In this document: one piece after another, positions 32,830 to 43,512 of the stretch
Position numbering within the stretch: position 1 is the first letter of the stretch
How the letters are laid out: the number at the start of each line of letters is the position of its first letter
DNA from: Anagrus nilaparvatae
Taxonomy: Eukaryota > Arthropoda > Insecta > Hymenoptera > Mymaridae
NCBI GenBank assembly: GCA_022575985.1
Contig: JAKSXM010000247.1
Span: forward strand, 9,199,501-9,263,500
Length of the DNA: 64,000 bases
Reading direction: 5' to 3'
Program-made: the position numbers and the translations under genes
Notes under the pieces: model-generated
Told to the model about the DNA's origin: nothing
What the model saw: only the letters and a program-made list of their open reading frames with translations
The model's database searches: none

Positions 32830-33815
32830 ACCCACGCTTTTAATTTTTTTCATTATCACATACGTATGTATTCTAAAATTTTTCATATTTGAGCAAAAGG
32901 AATGAATTTTTGGTAAATTTTTAATTATCAGAAAACTTTATTAAAAATCAAAAATACTCTCATTATAAATTTATTTTTTACGTTTTAGTGCACTAAAACT
33001 ATACTAGATAACGCATAAATAAAAGCGTGTTTTAAAAAAAAATTTTTTTATTATTTTTTTAATCGTCTAGTCATTTTTAAAAAGTGGTTGAAAAAATCGA
33101 AAAAGCTTCTTTTTGGTATAACTCAACATCTTGAGCACATAGAGGACTGACAATTTCACAAAAAACATATTTTATATATAAAAAAGGTGATGTAAAAATT
33201 AGCCCAATCTGGAGACATGATCTGGCAATGTTATATATGATAGAATGACTAATATTGATTGTGTAGTTTTTAGTTCTATGCAATAGTAAGATTTGAAATT
33301 TTTGTTATTTATTTTCAAATGCCTTAAGTGGGCCCCCAGATTTCCACCTATGAGCCCTATATTTTTTAAGACGGCCCTGCTGGAGGCCCATTCAGGTAAA
33401 CTAAGGGTTTAAGTATTATAACATGGGGTTTTTTGGATAACATCCCAAAAACATTGCTACCCAGTAAATTAACCGAACGCCAATTCAAATTAGTCTCATT
33501 TTTTTCATGTAAGGGTCTACTTCTTCGTGATAGTCATTAAACTAAATGCCTTTTTTGGTTAAAAATGGACGATTTTTAAGTTAATGTCAAAATTACAGTC
33601 TTAGACTAAAATAGATTTTCGTCTCAATAAATTTATATAAGCTCCAAGGTTCCAGAAATTTATTACTTGTCTCTCATTCTTGAACTATTTGAGAGATTCA
33701 ATAATTTAAAATAAGAATCCTTAAATGCTAATTTTAAACACCATATTTGCAGAGCTATATCTTGAAAATAATTCAAGGAAATGAGACGAATTCATTTTAA
33801 AATTTAAAAAAATTA
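32830..33815. other. AT-rich non-coding stretch
   Basis: No gene is recognised. A GC-richer patch at 33325-33400 (AAGTGGGCCCCCAGATTTCC ... GACGGCCCTGCTGGAGGCCC) may be an eroded transposon end. Confidence 0.4.
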
Positions 33816-33817
33816 AG

Positions 33818-36800
33818 AAAGGGTATGTCGGGTTAAGATAAGTGAAATGCCCCTGTTCTTGGATTTTCAAACAAACTGTTTTAAAAGTTTTTGGTGGTAA
33901 AAAAAATTTGGTAACCGTTGCCCGTTTGTCCATTTACCCCTCCCCGCCACCAAAACGGCCAAAAAACTGTCCAAAAACCTGTTCTTTTGGTTATATTTTT
34001 TTTTCTCTGGAACGACATTGCCAAAACCCTGAAAATTGGCCAAAATGGTCCCATTGCATATATTTTTCACCAAAAAATTTTTGGGACACCTACGACCACT
34101 TTAGACCACTTTAGACCACCAAAAATTAAATTCAAAAATTTCAAAAATCAATTATTTTACAAAATTAAATATTGGGAATGGGGCTGCACAAAATTTTATT
34201 TCAAATTATTTTTTCTAACATAAAAACACAATTTTTCCAAAAAGTTTTAGACCTCTAGACCCGGTGCGACCCAGTGAAAATTCCAAAAAACTCGTTTTTT
34301 TATCGTTTTTTTACCGTTTTATCGACGATATCGCATGGAAAATCCAATGCATTCATGTTAAATTTGAAAAATTATATGTATTCTGAACGGAACTTAATAA
34401 TAAGACAGATTAAAGACCTTTATACCCCTTTAGACCACATATTTTGCACTTCAAATTTCAAATTTTCAATATTTTTTTTCAATTATTTTGTTTTTTTTAT
34501 AATTTTTTGACGGAATATCCCATATATATAACCATAAAAAAGTTTTTTAGTTAAATATATTATAGTTTTGATCATATAACTTATTTTTTTATTTTTAGAC
34601 CCTTTAGACCCCATATTTTGAACGATAAAGTTCAAATTTTTGAATTTCTTTCGACTTTTCTTACTACATTACATGGGAAATCCTATATATATAATTTTTT
34701 TAGTTCAATATATTATATTTTAAAAAAATACGATCTTCTTTTATTTTTTAGACCCTCAAACTCTACTTGTTTCTCTCAAAATTACAAGTATTGTATTTTT
34801 TTTCTTAATAATTTTGGTTTTTTTATTATATTGTGTGGAATCACCCATATATAAACTTTTTTTAGATCAATATTTTATATAAATTTATGCAATATTTTCA
34901 ATCAAATAAAAAATTGTTATATTTTTTTAGACCCTCAGACCCTTTGTTTAAACTTCATAGCTTAATTAATTATATACTATTCCTATATGTACTGCTGCTA
35001 TATTATACATTAAAATTGCAGTTTTCAATGATAAGAACACTTATCAAAAGACCCTAACGGAATAAGTAGTATTTTAAAACCAGGAAACGTGTTTGTTTTC
35101 GATAGAGGTTTTAAAGATATTAAATAAAAATATTAGATTTCTGAGCTAACAATTTGCTTTATTTTTTCAATAAATTCCCCACCTTTCGAAGACCTTCAGT
35201 CTTCATTATCAAGGCTAATAATTTACAATATTTTACAATTTTATAAAAACTTTTTTTACATAATTCCAAATTCGAAATTAAACATTACCTTATTAAATAT
35301 TTTTAAAGTAAAGAATATACAATATTCTTCACTGAGTAACGATTTTAAACTAATCTTTGAGCTTTTAACAAATTTTACAAGTGCTAGATTTTTTTGTTAT
35401 AAATCTCTTAGAAGAAAAAGGGTATCGATTACTTATGCCAGCCTTAAAAGGTAAAAAAAGCAACTTTCAAATGAAGAATCAAATGCATCTCAATTTGTGA
35501 CTAAAATTCGATGGGTAGTAGAAAGTGTACATGGTATTCTTGGTGAAAAATATAAGATTCTTCATCAGCAATTCCGAAACCAAAACTTATCTAATACTGA
35601 AGTAATATGTAAAACTGCATGCTTGTTATTAAAGCTTAATTCATCATATACTGTTCCACTCGACTTTTTTTATTTAAATTGCATGGAAATGTCCACATTT
35701 TATTGCCGATATAATGGAATCATTGAAAACTGCAATTTCGATGTATAATATAGCAGCAGTATATATAGGAATAGTATATAATTAATTAAGCTATGAAGTT
35801 TAAACAAAGGGTCTGAGGGTCTAAAAAAATATAACAATTTTTTATTTGATTGAAAATATTGCATAAATTTATATAAAATATTGATCTAAAAAAAGTTTAT
35901 ATATGGGTGATTCCACACAATATAATAAAAAAACCAAAATTATTAAGAAAAAAAATACAATACTTGTAATTTTGAGAGAAACAAGTAGAGTTTGAGGGTC
36001 TAAAAAATAAAAAAAGATCGTATTTTTTAAAAATATAATATATTGAACTAAAAAAATTATATATATAGGATTTCCCATGCAATGTAGTAAGAAAAGTCGA
36101 AAGAAATTCAAAAATTTGAACTTTATCGTTCAAAATATGGGGTCTAAAGGGTCTAAAAATAAAAAAATAAGTTATATGATCAAAAGTATAATATATTTAA
36201 CTAAAAAACTTTTTTATGGTTATATATATGGGATATTCCGTCAAAAAATTATAAAAAAAACAAAATAATTGAAAAAAAATATTGAAAATTTGAAATTTGA
36301 AGTGCAAAATATGTGGTCTAAAGGGGTATAAAGGTCTTTAATCTGTCTTATTATTAAGTTCCGTTCAGAATACATATAATTTTTCAAATTTAACATGAAT
36401 GCATTGGATTTTCCATGCGATATCGTCGATAAAACGGTAAAAAAACGATAAAATAACGAGTTTTTTGTAATTTTCACTGGGTCGCACCGGGTCTAGAGGT
36501 CTAAAACTTTTTGGAAAATTTGTGTTTTTATGTTAGAAAAAATAATTTGAAATAAAATTTTGTTCAGCCCCCTTCCCAATATTTAATTTTGTAAAATAAT
36601 TGATTTTTGAAATTTTTGAATTTAATTTTTGGTGGTCTAAAGTGGTCGTAGGGGTCCCAAAAATTTTTTGGTGAAAAATATATGCAATGGGACCATTTTG
36701 GCCAATTTTCAGGGTTTTTGGCAAAGTCGTTCCAGAGAAAAAAAATTATAACCAAAAGAACAGGTTTTTGGACAGTTTTTTGGACGTTTTGGTGGCGGGG

Positions 36801-36920
36801 AGGGGTAAATGGACAAACGGGCAACGGTTACCACATTTTTTTACCACCAAAAACTTTTAAAACAGTTTGTTTGATCCAAGAACAGGGGCGTTTCACTTAT
36901 CTTAACCCGACATACCCTTT
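33818..36920 (+). mobile_element. DNA transposon with 1.2-kb terminal inverted repeats
   Basis: The left arm (33818-35032) and right arm (35719-36920) are reverse complements over about 1.2 kb, beginning AAAGGGTATGTCGGGTTAAG at both ends. The arms are non-coding; parallel open frames on opposite strands (for example 34618-34854 and 35897-36133) arise only because the arms mirror each other. The ~690-bp centre holds a broken DDE_Tnp_4-type transposase, so the element belongs in the Harbinger/ISL2EU neighbourhood. Long arms with a short gene remnant suggest a non-autonomous foldback derived from such a transposon. Confidence 0.85.
35033..35748 (+). pseudogene. DDE_Tnp_4-type transposase remnant, interrupted
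   Basis: Part 1 (about 35068-35125) reads ILKPGNVFVFDRGFKDI, the strand around a catalytic Asp (D-R-G-F). A ~265-bp AT-rich stretch without a clear GT-AG boundary follows. Part 2 (from about 35393) reads VINLLEEKGYRLLMPALKG, a one-base shift, then LSNEESNASQFVTKIRWVVE with the third catalytic acid in RWVVE, and a C-terminal helix to the stop at 35748. These motifs are typical of the THAP/DDE_Tnp_4 transposases common in insects and cnidarians. The N-terminal part is missing and the frame is interrupted, so it is dead. The last ~10 codons run into the right arm. Confidence 0.8.
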
Positions 36921-36939
36921 TTGATGATAAAAAAAAAAT

Positions 36940-37171
36940 TACTTCACGAATTAGTTATGTATGAAAAAAAAAATTAATAAATTAAATAATAAAAAAAAAA
37001 TGTTAATTATCGGATTCGATCCTGAGACCTTCCCCCTATTGTGACACACGAATTATGTATGAAAAAAAAAATTAATAAATTAAATAATAAAAAAAAAAGG
37101 TTAATTATCGGATTCGATCCTGAGACCTTACCCCTATTGTGACATGCGTTTGCCCATTCAACCACGAGAGC
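36940..37171 (-). repeat. tRNA-derived SINE, tandemly duplicated
   Basis: On the minus strand 37171-37099 reads like a tRNA head: A-box-like CGTGGTTGAATGGGCAAACG, central ACAATAGGGGTAAGGTCTCA, B-box GGATCGAATCCG, followed by an A/T-rich tail. The tail plus part of the head is repeated at 36945-37055 (AATTATCGGATTCGATCCTG in both). The acceptor stem does not pair, so this is a SINE or pseudo-tRNA rather than a working tRNA. Confidence 0.65.
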
Positions 37172-37368
37172 ATTTGTAGATTACGAACAAAACTGCACAT
37201 AAACTTGTCTTCCCGCTTATTCTCTACCCGATAAAATTTGTTTATATTATGCTATTATAATAATTATTAATGTTCTAATAGTTTAAATTATTAATTTGAT
37301 TGATATTACAAACATTTTTGGCCATCATATCGCATAATTTCTTTTAAACATTTATTTTTTTAAAATAA
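37172..37368. other. AT-rich spacer
   Basis: Nothing recognisable. Confidence 0.4.
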
Positions 37369-37700
37369 ATATTTATTTCTGGTTTTGAATCCTGAAATTG
37401 TAATTTAAATATTGGAGCTTACAAATTCCTGGATTCGTAACCAGAAAAAAGTAGATTTCTGTTTTATAAACAAGTTAATAATTTATTTCTGGTTTTGAAT
37501 CCTGAAATTGTAATTTAAAAATTGGAGCTTACTGATTCCTGGATTCGAAACCAGAAAAAAGTAGATTTCTGTTTTATAAACAAGTTAATGATTTATTTCT
37601 GGATTTGAATCCTGAAACTGTAGTTTAAAAATTAAAACTTACGAATTTCTGGATTCGAAACCAGGAAAAAGTAGATTTCTGTTTTATAAACAAGAGATAT
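37369..37700 (+). repeat. Tandem repeat, three units of about 111 bp
   Basis: Three units with TTATTTCTGGTTTTGAATCC, GGAGCTTAC...TTCCTGGATTCG and AAAAGTAGATTTCTGTTTTA. The third is the most diverged. Within each unit CTGGTTTTGAATCC and GGATTCGAAACCAG form an inverted pair. Confidence 0.9.
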
Positions 37701-37844
37701 AGCATTTTCTAGTTTAAATCAAGAAATCGACCTCTTTTCTTGTTTAGACCCCAAGAATTACAGGATTGAGTTGTGAGGGTGTGTTTATTGACTAAACCTA
37801 CTTTAGGAAGTTAGAATCTTTATGTAATTGTAATTGATGAATTA

Positions 37845-38245
37845 TTTCATCGTAATGGCTCTTTCTAAAATCCTGGATATTTTTATGAGTAAGAATCAGA
37901 AGCAAAGAATTAAGTCTGATTATATAAATGAAAACTACTTGACAAAGTAGATTTAAATTAAAATTTTATAAAATTTGGACCCAAACTGTATATAAAATCC
38001 AGTAATGGCTTTCCAGGGCTTTTTAAGAACGCATGAATGAAACTACTTGTAAAATACTTATTACATGGATTTTATATTTTTTTAGGTCCAAATTTGATTA
38101 TATATTTTAGTTTGGTTTTATTTATCAAATAATTTTTAATTATGCAAACAGGATGAATTCAAGGCTTATGATTCTTACTCGTACAAACATCCAGAACTTG
38201 GTAATAAACCATATCGTTGAAAACCTAAAAAATTTTATATTTACA
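37845..38245 (+). repeat. Dispersed repeat R430, copy 2
   Basis: Full-length relative to copy 1 at 27326, including the 3' CATCCAGAACTTGGTAATAA and ACCATATCGTTGAAAACC segments. Confidence 0.85.
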
Positions 38246-38324
38246 TAAGTTAGACCCTCTTTAGAAGTTGGTTTTAAATTAATATGCAATTTGGTATTCA
38301 CTAATACAGAAGTAGAAAAAACAG

Positions 38325-38632
38325 TAATTACTTGAACAGGTTTATTGGGAATTCGTATATCGTAATGGCTCTTTCTAAAATCCTGGATGTTTTTATGTGT
38401 AAGAATCAGAAGCAATGAATAAAGCCTGCTTAAATAAGTGAAAACTACTTAATAAAGTAGATTTAAATTAGAATTTTATCAAATTTGGACCCAAAATGTA
38501 TATAAAATTCAGTAATAGCTTTCCAAAGCTTTTTGAAACTATACTTGTAATGTAAAATACTAATTACATGGATTTTATATTTTTTTAGGTCCAAATTTGC
38601 TTATACATTCTAGTTTGGATTTTATTTATCAA
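38325..38632 (+). repeat. Dispersed repeat R430, copy 3
   Basis: A direct copy starting ACTTGAACAGGTTTATTGGG. It stops shortly after TTTTTTAGGTCCAAATTTGC, so it lacks the 3' third present in copies 1 and 2. Confidence 0.82.
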
Positions 38633-39139
38633 AAAAAAATTAAAAAATTTAAAATTAAAATTTAATTAAAAACAAAATTCTTTTTAGCCATGTATAGTTT
38701 ATATAGTTTTTTTTTTTATAAATGGATAAATTCTAATATACACTCTTTTTTTCTAATATATATACACTCTTTTTTGTAACAGCTATTTTTTTAAAAATAA
38801 TAGATAGATAGAATAGAAAAGCTATAAACACGCAATGTTTCTTCTCCAATTGACCATTTATTTTTTTTAATTATATCTGAATAATATATCTTATACCGGG
38901 CGAGAGCAGACGCTATATTTTTATTATATGTGTATGTGTAAAAAAAAAAATAAATCCGCCGATCTTCGACATAAAAATCGAAATTCGATCAAAAAATCGA
39001 AATTCGACTTTCGACATCTTCGATATATCTTACTTGGAAGATTTGTCAAAAATAGAGAGAGAAACCATAATTTCCTGTATATATTAGTGCTTCTAAGTTT
39101 AGTAACTTACTTAGTCGCGCGCCCTAGAGGGCGCTGTAA
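38633..39139. other. AT-rich stretch with CGAAATTCGA repeats
   Basis: Holds poly-T runs, TATACACTCTTTTT repeats (38740-38775), a cluster of ATCGAAATTCGA units (38975-39015) and a palindrome GCGCCCTAGAGGGCGC at 39119-39134 directly before the LTR remnant. No gene is seen. Confidence 0.5.
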
Positions 39140-39309
39140 TATGATATTTTAATGTATGGAATGTTGTTTGTAGCACTTAAAATAGTAATGTTAAAAATGT
39201 AGTCTTTAAATTTAATGTTGCCGTATCAATAAATATGTTGTGTCGTTTTACTTTTTAAATTCAATAAAAGTATTGAAAATTATTTGAAAATACTAAGCCC
39301 AATCCTACA
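39140..39309 (+). repeat. 5' LTR remnant of the outer retroelement
   Basis: It matches the 3' LTR in two blocks, TATGATATTTTAATGTATGG and then ATGTTGTTTGTAGCACTTAA to AATCCTACA. About 196 bp corresponding to 46357-46552 are deleted, and the first ~165 bp of the LTR are missing. A primer-binding-site-like TTGGGGGCCCATGCCGG follows at 39312. Confidence 0.82.
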
Positions 39310-39926
39310 AATTGGGGGCCCATGCCGGAATAGAAATATTCTAAATACGGAAAAGGCTTAGCGTTTTCAAAGGTGAAAAACAAGTTACTGAAGTGCATAA
39401 GACCACAAGGAGGTGAAAGTCTTATCATTGACTATAGTGCAGCAGTACCTTGGAGTAGGTACTTAGAAATTTTTATCTTGGACGCTAGTGATCTTAAGGA
39501 GAAGGCGACGTTGCAGAAATTTGCAGTTCCGGAAAGGTGCTCCAACAGGTGAGGGCAACTACGCAGGAGGTAGTTCCCACTAAAGAAATTCAAGGTTCCC
39601 GTAGGAGGTGGATACCGAAAGGAGTAACTGGAGGCGGCAAGTTACAAGCACTAGTCCAGGAGAATTTGAAAACTACAGGAGACGGCAGCTGTGCATAAGT
39701 AGTAAAGAAACAAGTATAGTTGAATATAAACGGAGGTAAGCGAAGATATTTACATAAGGGCTTATACGACGGCATTCTGAAGAGCCTTAAAGTAGCGGGA
39801 AAATTGATGTCAAGAAGAGTAGAACCCTCACGTTCGGTAAAATTATCAGCTGTAACGGTGCAACGCGAAAAGATTAGTAGAACAAGGGTTATAGAAAATA
39901 AATTTCGCGATTCAAGAAAACTCAAA
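39310..39926 (+). other. Leader of the outer retroelement
   Basis: Higher GC than neighbouring DNA. It contains recurring GCAGGAGGTAGTTCCC/GTAGGAGGTGGATACC-type units (39560-39660) resembling the GTAGGTGGCAATTCCC units after gag (45870-46080). No certain gene; the 113-codon frame from 39720 runs through the gag start into the inserted LTR. Confidence 0.55.
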
Positions 39927-39960
39927 ATGAACGAAACTAATAATATTGTTTTAAATACAT

Positions 39961-40299
39961 ATAATGCGTTATCTATCTTTTTTAGGTTGTGTAAATTAAA
40001 CGACCTTTGTGTTGCTAAAAATAAGAAATTATTTATTTTAATTTTAAGAATTACAAATTAACAATAAATGATATATTTTATTATATTAAATTATTTTATA
40101 TTACCTAAAAGTAAGAAACGACAATAAGGTCTTTTATTCTATCTGTTTATTCTATTACTAAAACTTATGACTGTACATTAGAAACTTATGAATTATATCT
40201 TATCTATAATATCTTATAATACATGATGTTCACGTGAACATTTATTAAATTACTTATCTATCTTAAAACTAAAAATAAAGAGTATATATTCTCTTTACA
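39961..40299 (-). repeat. 3' LTR of inner gypsy element
   Basis: 339 bp, nearly identical to the other LTR. On the sense strand it starts TGTAAAGAGAATATATACTC and ends GATAACGCATTAT. The LTRs differ at only a few positions by eye, so the insertion is recent relative to most elements here. Confidence 0.93.
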
Positions 40300-40331
40300 T
40301 CTCCCCTCTTGGGAAAAATTGGTCCTCCAAT

Positions 40332-41284
40332 CTATAACACGGCTGGAATAAGCTTGGTTATATGAAAAAGATTTGATTCGGCTTTTTTATGGCCAGTATC
40401 TATTTTGTAAATTGCATTTGATACTTTTTGTATTATTTTATATGGTCCGAGTCTTAACTCATCTAATTTTTTTCGGTTTAACTTGTTTCCATTTTCTATA
40501 AAAACCATATCTCCTGTGTTAAACTGGAAGTCCTTTCTATTTTTATCAAAAATTTTTTTATTCTTGTTATGCGATTTTATTGTATTTTCTATTGCAATTC
40601 TTCTATCTTTTAACCAATCAGTATTTGTATTTATTTCTTTGAGTTCATCTGGTATTGCTACGGTACTTGTACCTTCCAGTAAATATTTTGGAGAAAATTC
40701 AGTAGTTGTATGTTCCGTTTGATTATACATTTTTGTACACTCATGTGCTATTGTTGTCCAAGCAACTTTGTTTTTTCTTTCATTTATTTTGCATCTTATT
40801 TTGTTGACAAGGGTTTGGTTTAACCTTTCATTTAATCCATTTGAAAATGGTGAGTCTACTGCAGTGAAAATTAGAGGTATATCTTTGGTTTTTAAAAATT
40901 GTTTAAACTTTCCTGAATTTATCCCTGGATATTGATCTGCTAGCACTAGACCAATTTTGTTGTTTTCTGCTACAGTATTAATTAATTTTATAAAATCATC
41001 TGCAACTTGAGTTTTTGAAGTTAGAATATATGCATGCCTTGTGAAATGGTCCACTAAAAGATGTAAGTATTTTTTTGTGGACCTTTAGCCTCCAAATCCG
41101 CCGATTGTAGCTATTGACATTATATCAAATGGATTTTTAGCTGGTCCCAAGTGAGACATGAGTCCAAATTTATCCTTTCCTCTTGATTTATTTTTTATGC
41201 ACACTTCACATGATTTGCAAATTTTCTTTATATTTTTTGTTAAATTTTTAGCCATATAAAAGGGGCTAATTTTCTTTTGCATTT
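40332..41284 (-). pseudogene. Gypsy integrase, one nonsense codon
   Basis: The N-terminal zinc-binding part is visible upstream (HETWCHIG near 41310) and at 41200-41220 as CKSCEVC, giving the H...C-x-x-C pattern. A TAA at 41085-41087 interrupts the frame just before LLVDHFTRHAY, the first catalytic Asp block. The frame 41054-40332 continues with VLADQYPGINSGKF (second Asp) and NGLNERLNQTL (catalytic Glu). It ends in a C-terminal GPYKI/H-type module (LGPYKIIQKVSNAIYKI) and a stop at 40332. Apart from the one stop the domain order is complete. It would insert the cDNA into the host genome. Confidence 0.9.
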
Positions 41285-41287
41285 GTT

Positions 41288-42951
41288 TTATACCTATGTG
41301 GCACCAGGTTTCATGAATGTTTTTAATAATATCTATACTTAATTCTTCTGATAATAAAATTTTTTCTTTATTTTTAATTTTTCTGTAGTAGACGTTATTT
41401 TTCTTGATTAATTTTTCTTTTTTGTTTTTTATATATTCGTTACTTTTTTGATCTTCTAAAATATCAACTAATTTTATTAAATTTACAACTTTTAGCTGTT
41501 CATTTTTATTTTCATATGGTTCTAAGACAGGATTCCTGCTTAGGCAATCAGCTTCTGCGTTGTCTTTACCTTGATTATATCTTATCTGAAAATCATATTG
41601 TGATAAATAGTATGCTAAGTCTCCAAGTTCTTCATCTGTTCTGGCCTTGATATTTAGATTTTCAAGTGGTTTATGATCTGAAAAAACTAAAAATTTTTTT
41701 CCGATGAGCCAATGTTGCCAATATTGTATTGCTTCTTTTATGGCTAAACATTCCAGGTAGACTGCGCTCTTTTTTTTTTCTGAGCTTCATTAGTTTTCTT
41801 GGAGAAATATGCAATAGGTTTTTCAATGCCATTTTCTTGTGGTTGTTTTAAGACAGCGCCTAATCCTTCTAAGCTTGCATCTGAGTAGATATGTATTGGT
41901 AAATCTTTATCAAAAATAGCTAAAACTGGTTGTGTACATAGTAATTTTTTTATAGTTTCAAACTATTTTTGACATTCGTCTGACCATATAAACTTTTGAT
42001 TTTTTCTTAATAAATTGTGTAGAGGATCTAGTATAATAGAGTTTTTTGGTATGTATTTATTATAAAAACTTATTTTACCTAAAAATTGACGAATATTTTT
42101 TAAGTCTTTGGAGTCGGCAAAACTTTTATTGATATTGAATTATCTTTAAGAGGACTAACACGGTTATTACTTATTATATGTCCTAAATATTTTACTGAAT
42201 CTGCTGCAAAAATACATTTTGAGAATTTTAGTCTAAAACCTTCTGTCAATATGGCATCCAATAATATTTTTAAATGATCGATATGTTCATCAAAAGTTTT
42301 AGAAAAAATTAATATATCATCTATATAATTTACTACAAAATCTGAAAGACCATATTTTCTTATAATATTACTTAGGATTCTTTGGAAAATTGCTGGTGAC
42401 GTTTTTAATCCAAATGGTAAGCAAGTCCATTGAAATTGTCCACTTTGAGTAACAAAAGCTGTTTTATGTCTGTCTTCAATCCTTAAAGGGATGGACCAAA
42501 AAGCTGAGTTTATGTCTAATGTAGTAAAATATTTACAATTTCTTGTTTTTACCATTATGTCTTCTATTAACGGAAAAGGTTGTGCTTGAGGGACCACTAT
42601 TTTATTTAAATCACGAAAGTCCACACAGAGTCTTGACCTCTTGTTTTCGTCTTTTTTGAAGGCCATAGTCACTGGAGCAGCAAACGGACTATAAGATTCT
42701 TCAATTAATTTTTTGTCTATTAATCTTGAAATTTGATATTCAATTTCTTTATTATCTTCTGGAGAACATCTATATGGTCTTTTGCTACAATATTTATCTA
42801 CTAGCAAATCTATTCGTGCTTCGTAATCTTTTACAATACCAATGTCGTATTTATCTCTTGCAAATATAGACCTATAAATATCTACAATTTTTTCTATTTT
42901 TTCTTGTTGCTCCATATTTAAATGGTTTATTTCAATTTTAAAATTATCCAC
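41288..42951 (-). pseudogene. Gypsy reverse transcriptase and RNase H, disrupted
   Basis: The open part (42951-42100) contains the gypsy RT blocks in order: RPYRCSP, LCVDFRDLNKI, FTTLDINSAFWSIPL, PFGLKTSPAIFQRI, NYIDDILIFSK (catalytic YIDD) and KYLGHII. The frame changes at about 42128 and continues with IRQFLGKISFYNKYIP. A TAG occurs at 41963-41965 and an A/T-run length change at about 41771-41780. RNase H motifs (IYSDASLEGLGAVL, FSDHKPLENL and NAEADCLSRNP) follow down to about 41500, then a linker to the integrase. Active-site residues are preserved, but three lesions make this copy inactive. Domain content places it firmly in Ty3/gypsy. Confidence 0.92.
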
Positions 42952-43512
42952 ATTTATGTGTTCATTAAAATTTATTTCTGATTCCCTACTAGGAATTGAA
43001 TATTTTGTAGCCGTATCTTCTACATTTTTTATTTTTTCTGATTCCTTATCAGGAATTGGATTATTTGTAGCCGTATCTTCTACAATTTTAAATTTTTCTG
43101 ATTCCTTATTAGGAATTGTATTATTTGTAGCCGTATCTTCTACAATTTTAAATTTTTTTGAATTTCTTTTTTGTGTAATATTTAAGTTTTCGTCTTAATT
43201 TAATTTAAATTTTTTTATCATATCTAACCCGATTAAAATATCGTGGTCGAAATTTTCGTTATCTATTACAAATAAATCAGTTTCTTCTTCAATATCGAAG
43301 ATTTTAATTTTTATGGTAACCAAACCATTTGATTTTTTTACACCATTAATCGTCCGAAAATTAGCACCTATGTTACTATTTAAATTTTCATTTTTTATTT
43401 TTAATATTTTTGAATTTATTAAAGAAGCATTTGACCCGGAATCATATATTCCAGATGTTTCAAAATTATTATTTAATAGTAGTTTTACTTTGATTAATGG
43501 TGAGAAAACAAG
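42952..43512 (-). pseudogene. Gypsy aspartic protease and repetitive linker
   Basis: Read in the frame -1 to gag, this region gives SGIYDSGSNASLIN, a retroviral-type aspartic protease active site (D-S-G), and later HDILIGLDMIKKF, the usual ILG-type motif near the protease end. A TAA follows at about 43194-43196. After it the same frame continues as a linker made of three in-register 20-residue repeats (42976-43155) before RT. The protease should mature Gag and Pol. The stop would separate protease from RT and may be a decay mutation. Confidence 0.82.
42976..43155 (-). repeat. Three 60-bp in-frame tandem repeats in pol
   Basis: Copies start at 42976, 43036 and 43096, exactly 60 bp apart (TTCTGATTCC at each start, GTAGCCGTATCTTCTACA inside). 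Each encodes a 20-residue acidic/polar unit with VEDTAT and PxKESE. Copies 2 and 3 are more alike than either is to copy 1. Confidence 0.92.

Noticed and set aside
34618..36133. Pair of near-identical 78-codon frames on opposite strands
   Set aside because: They come from the mirrored arms of the 33.8-36.9-kb transposon and run through poly-T and AT-rich DNA.
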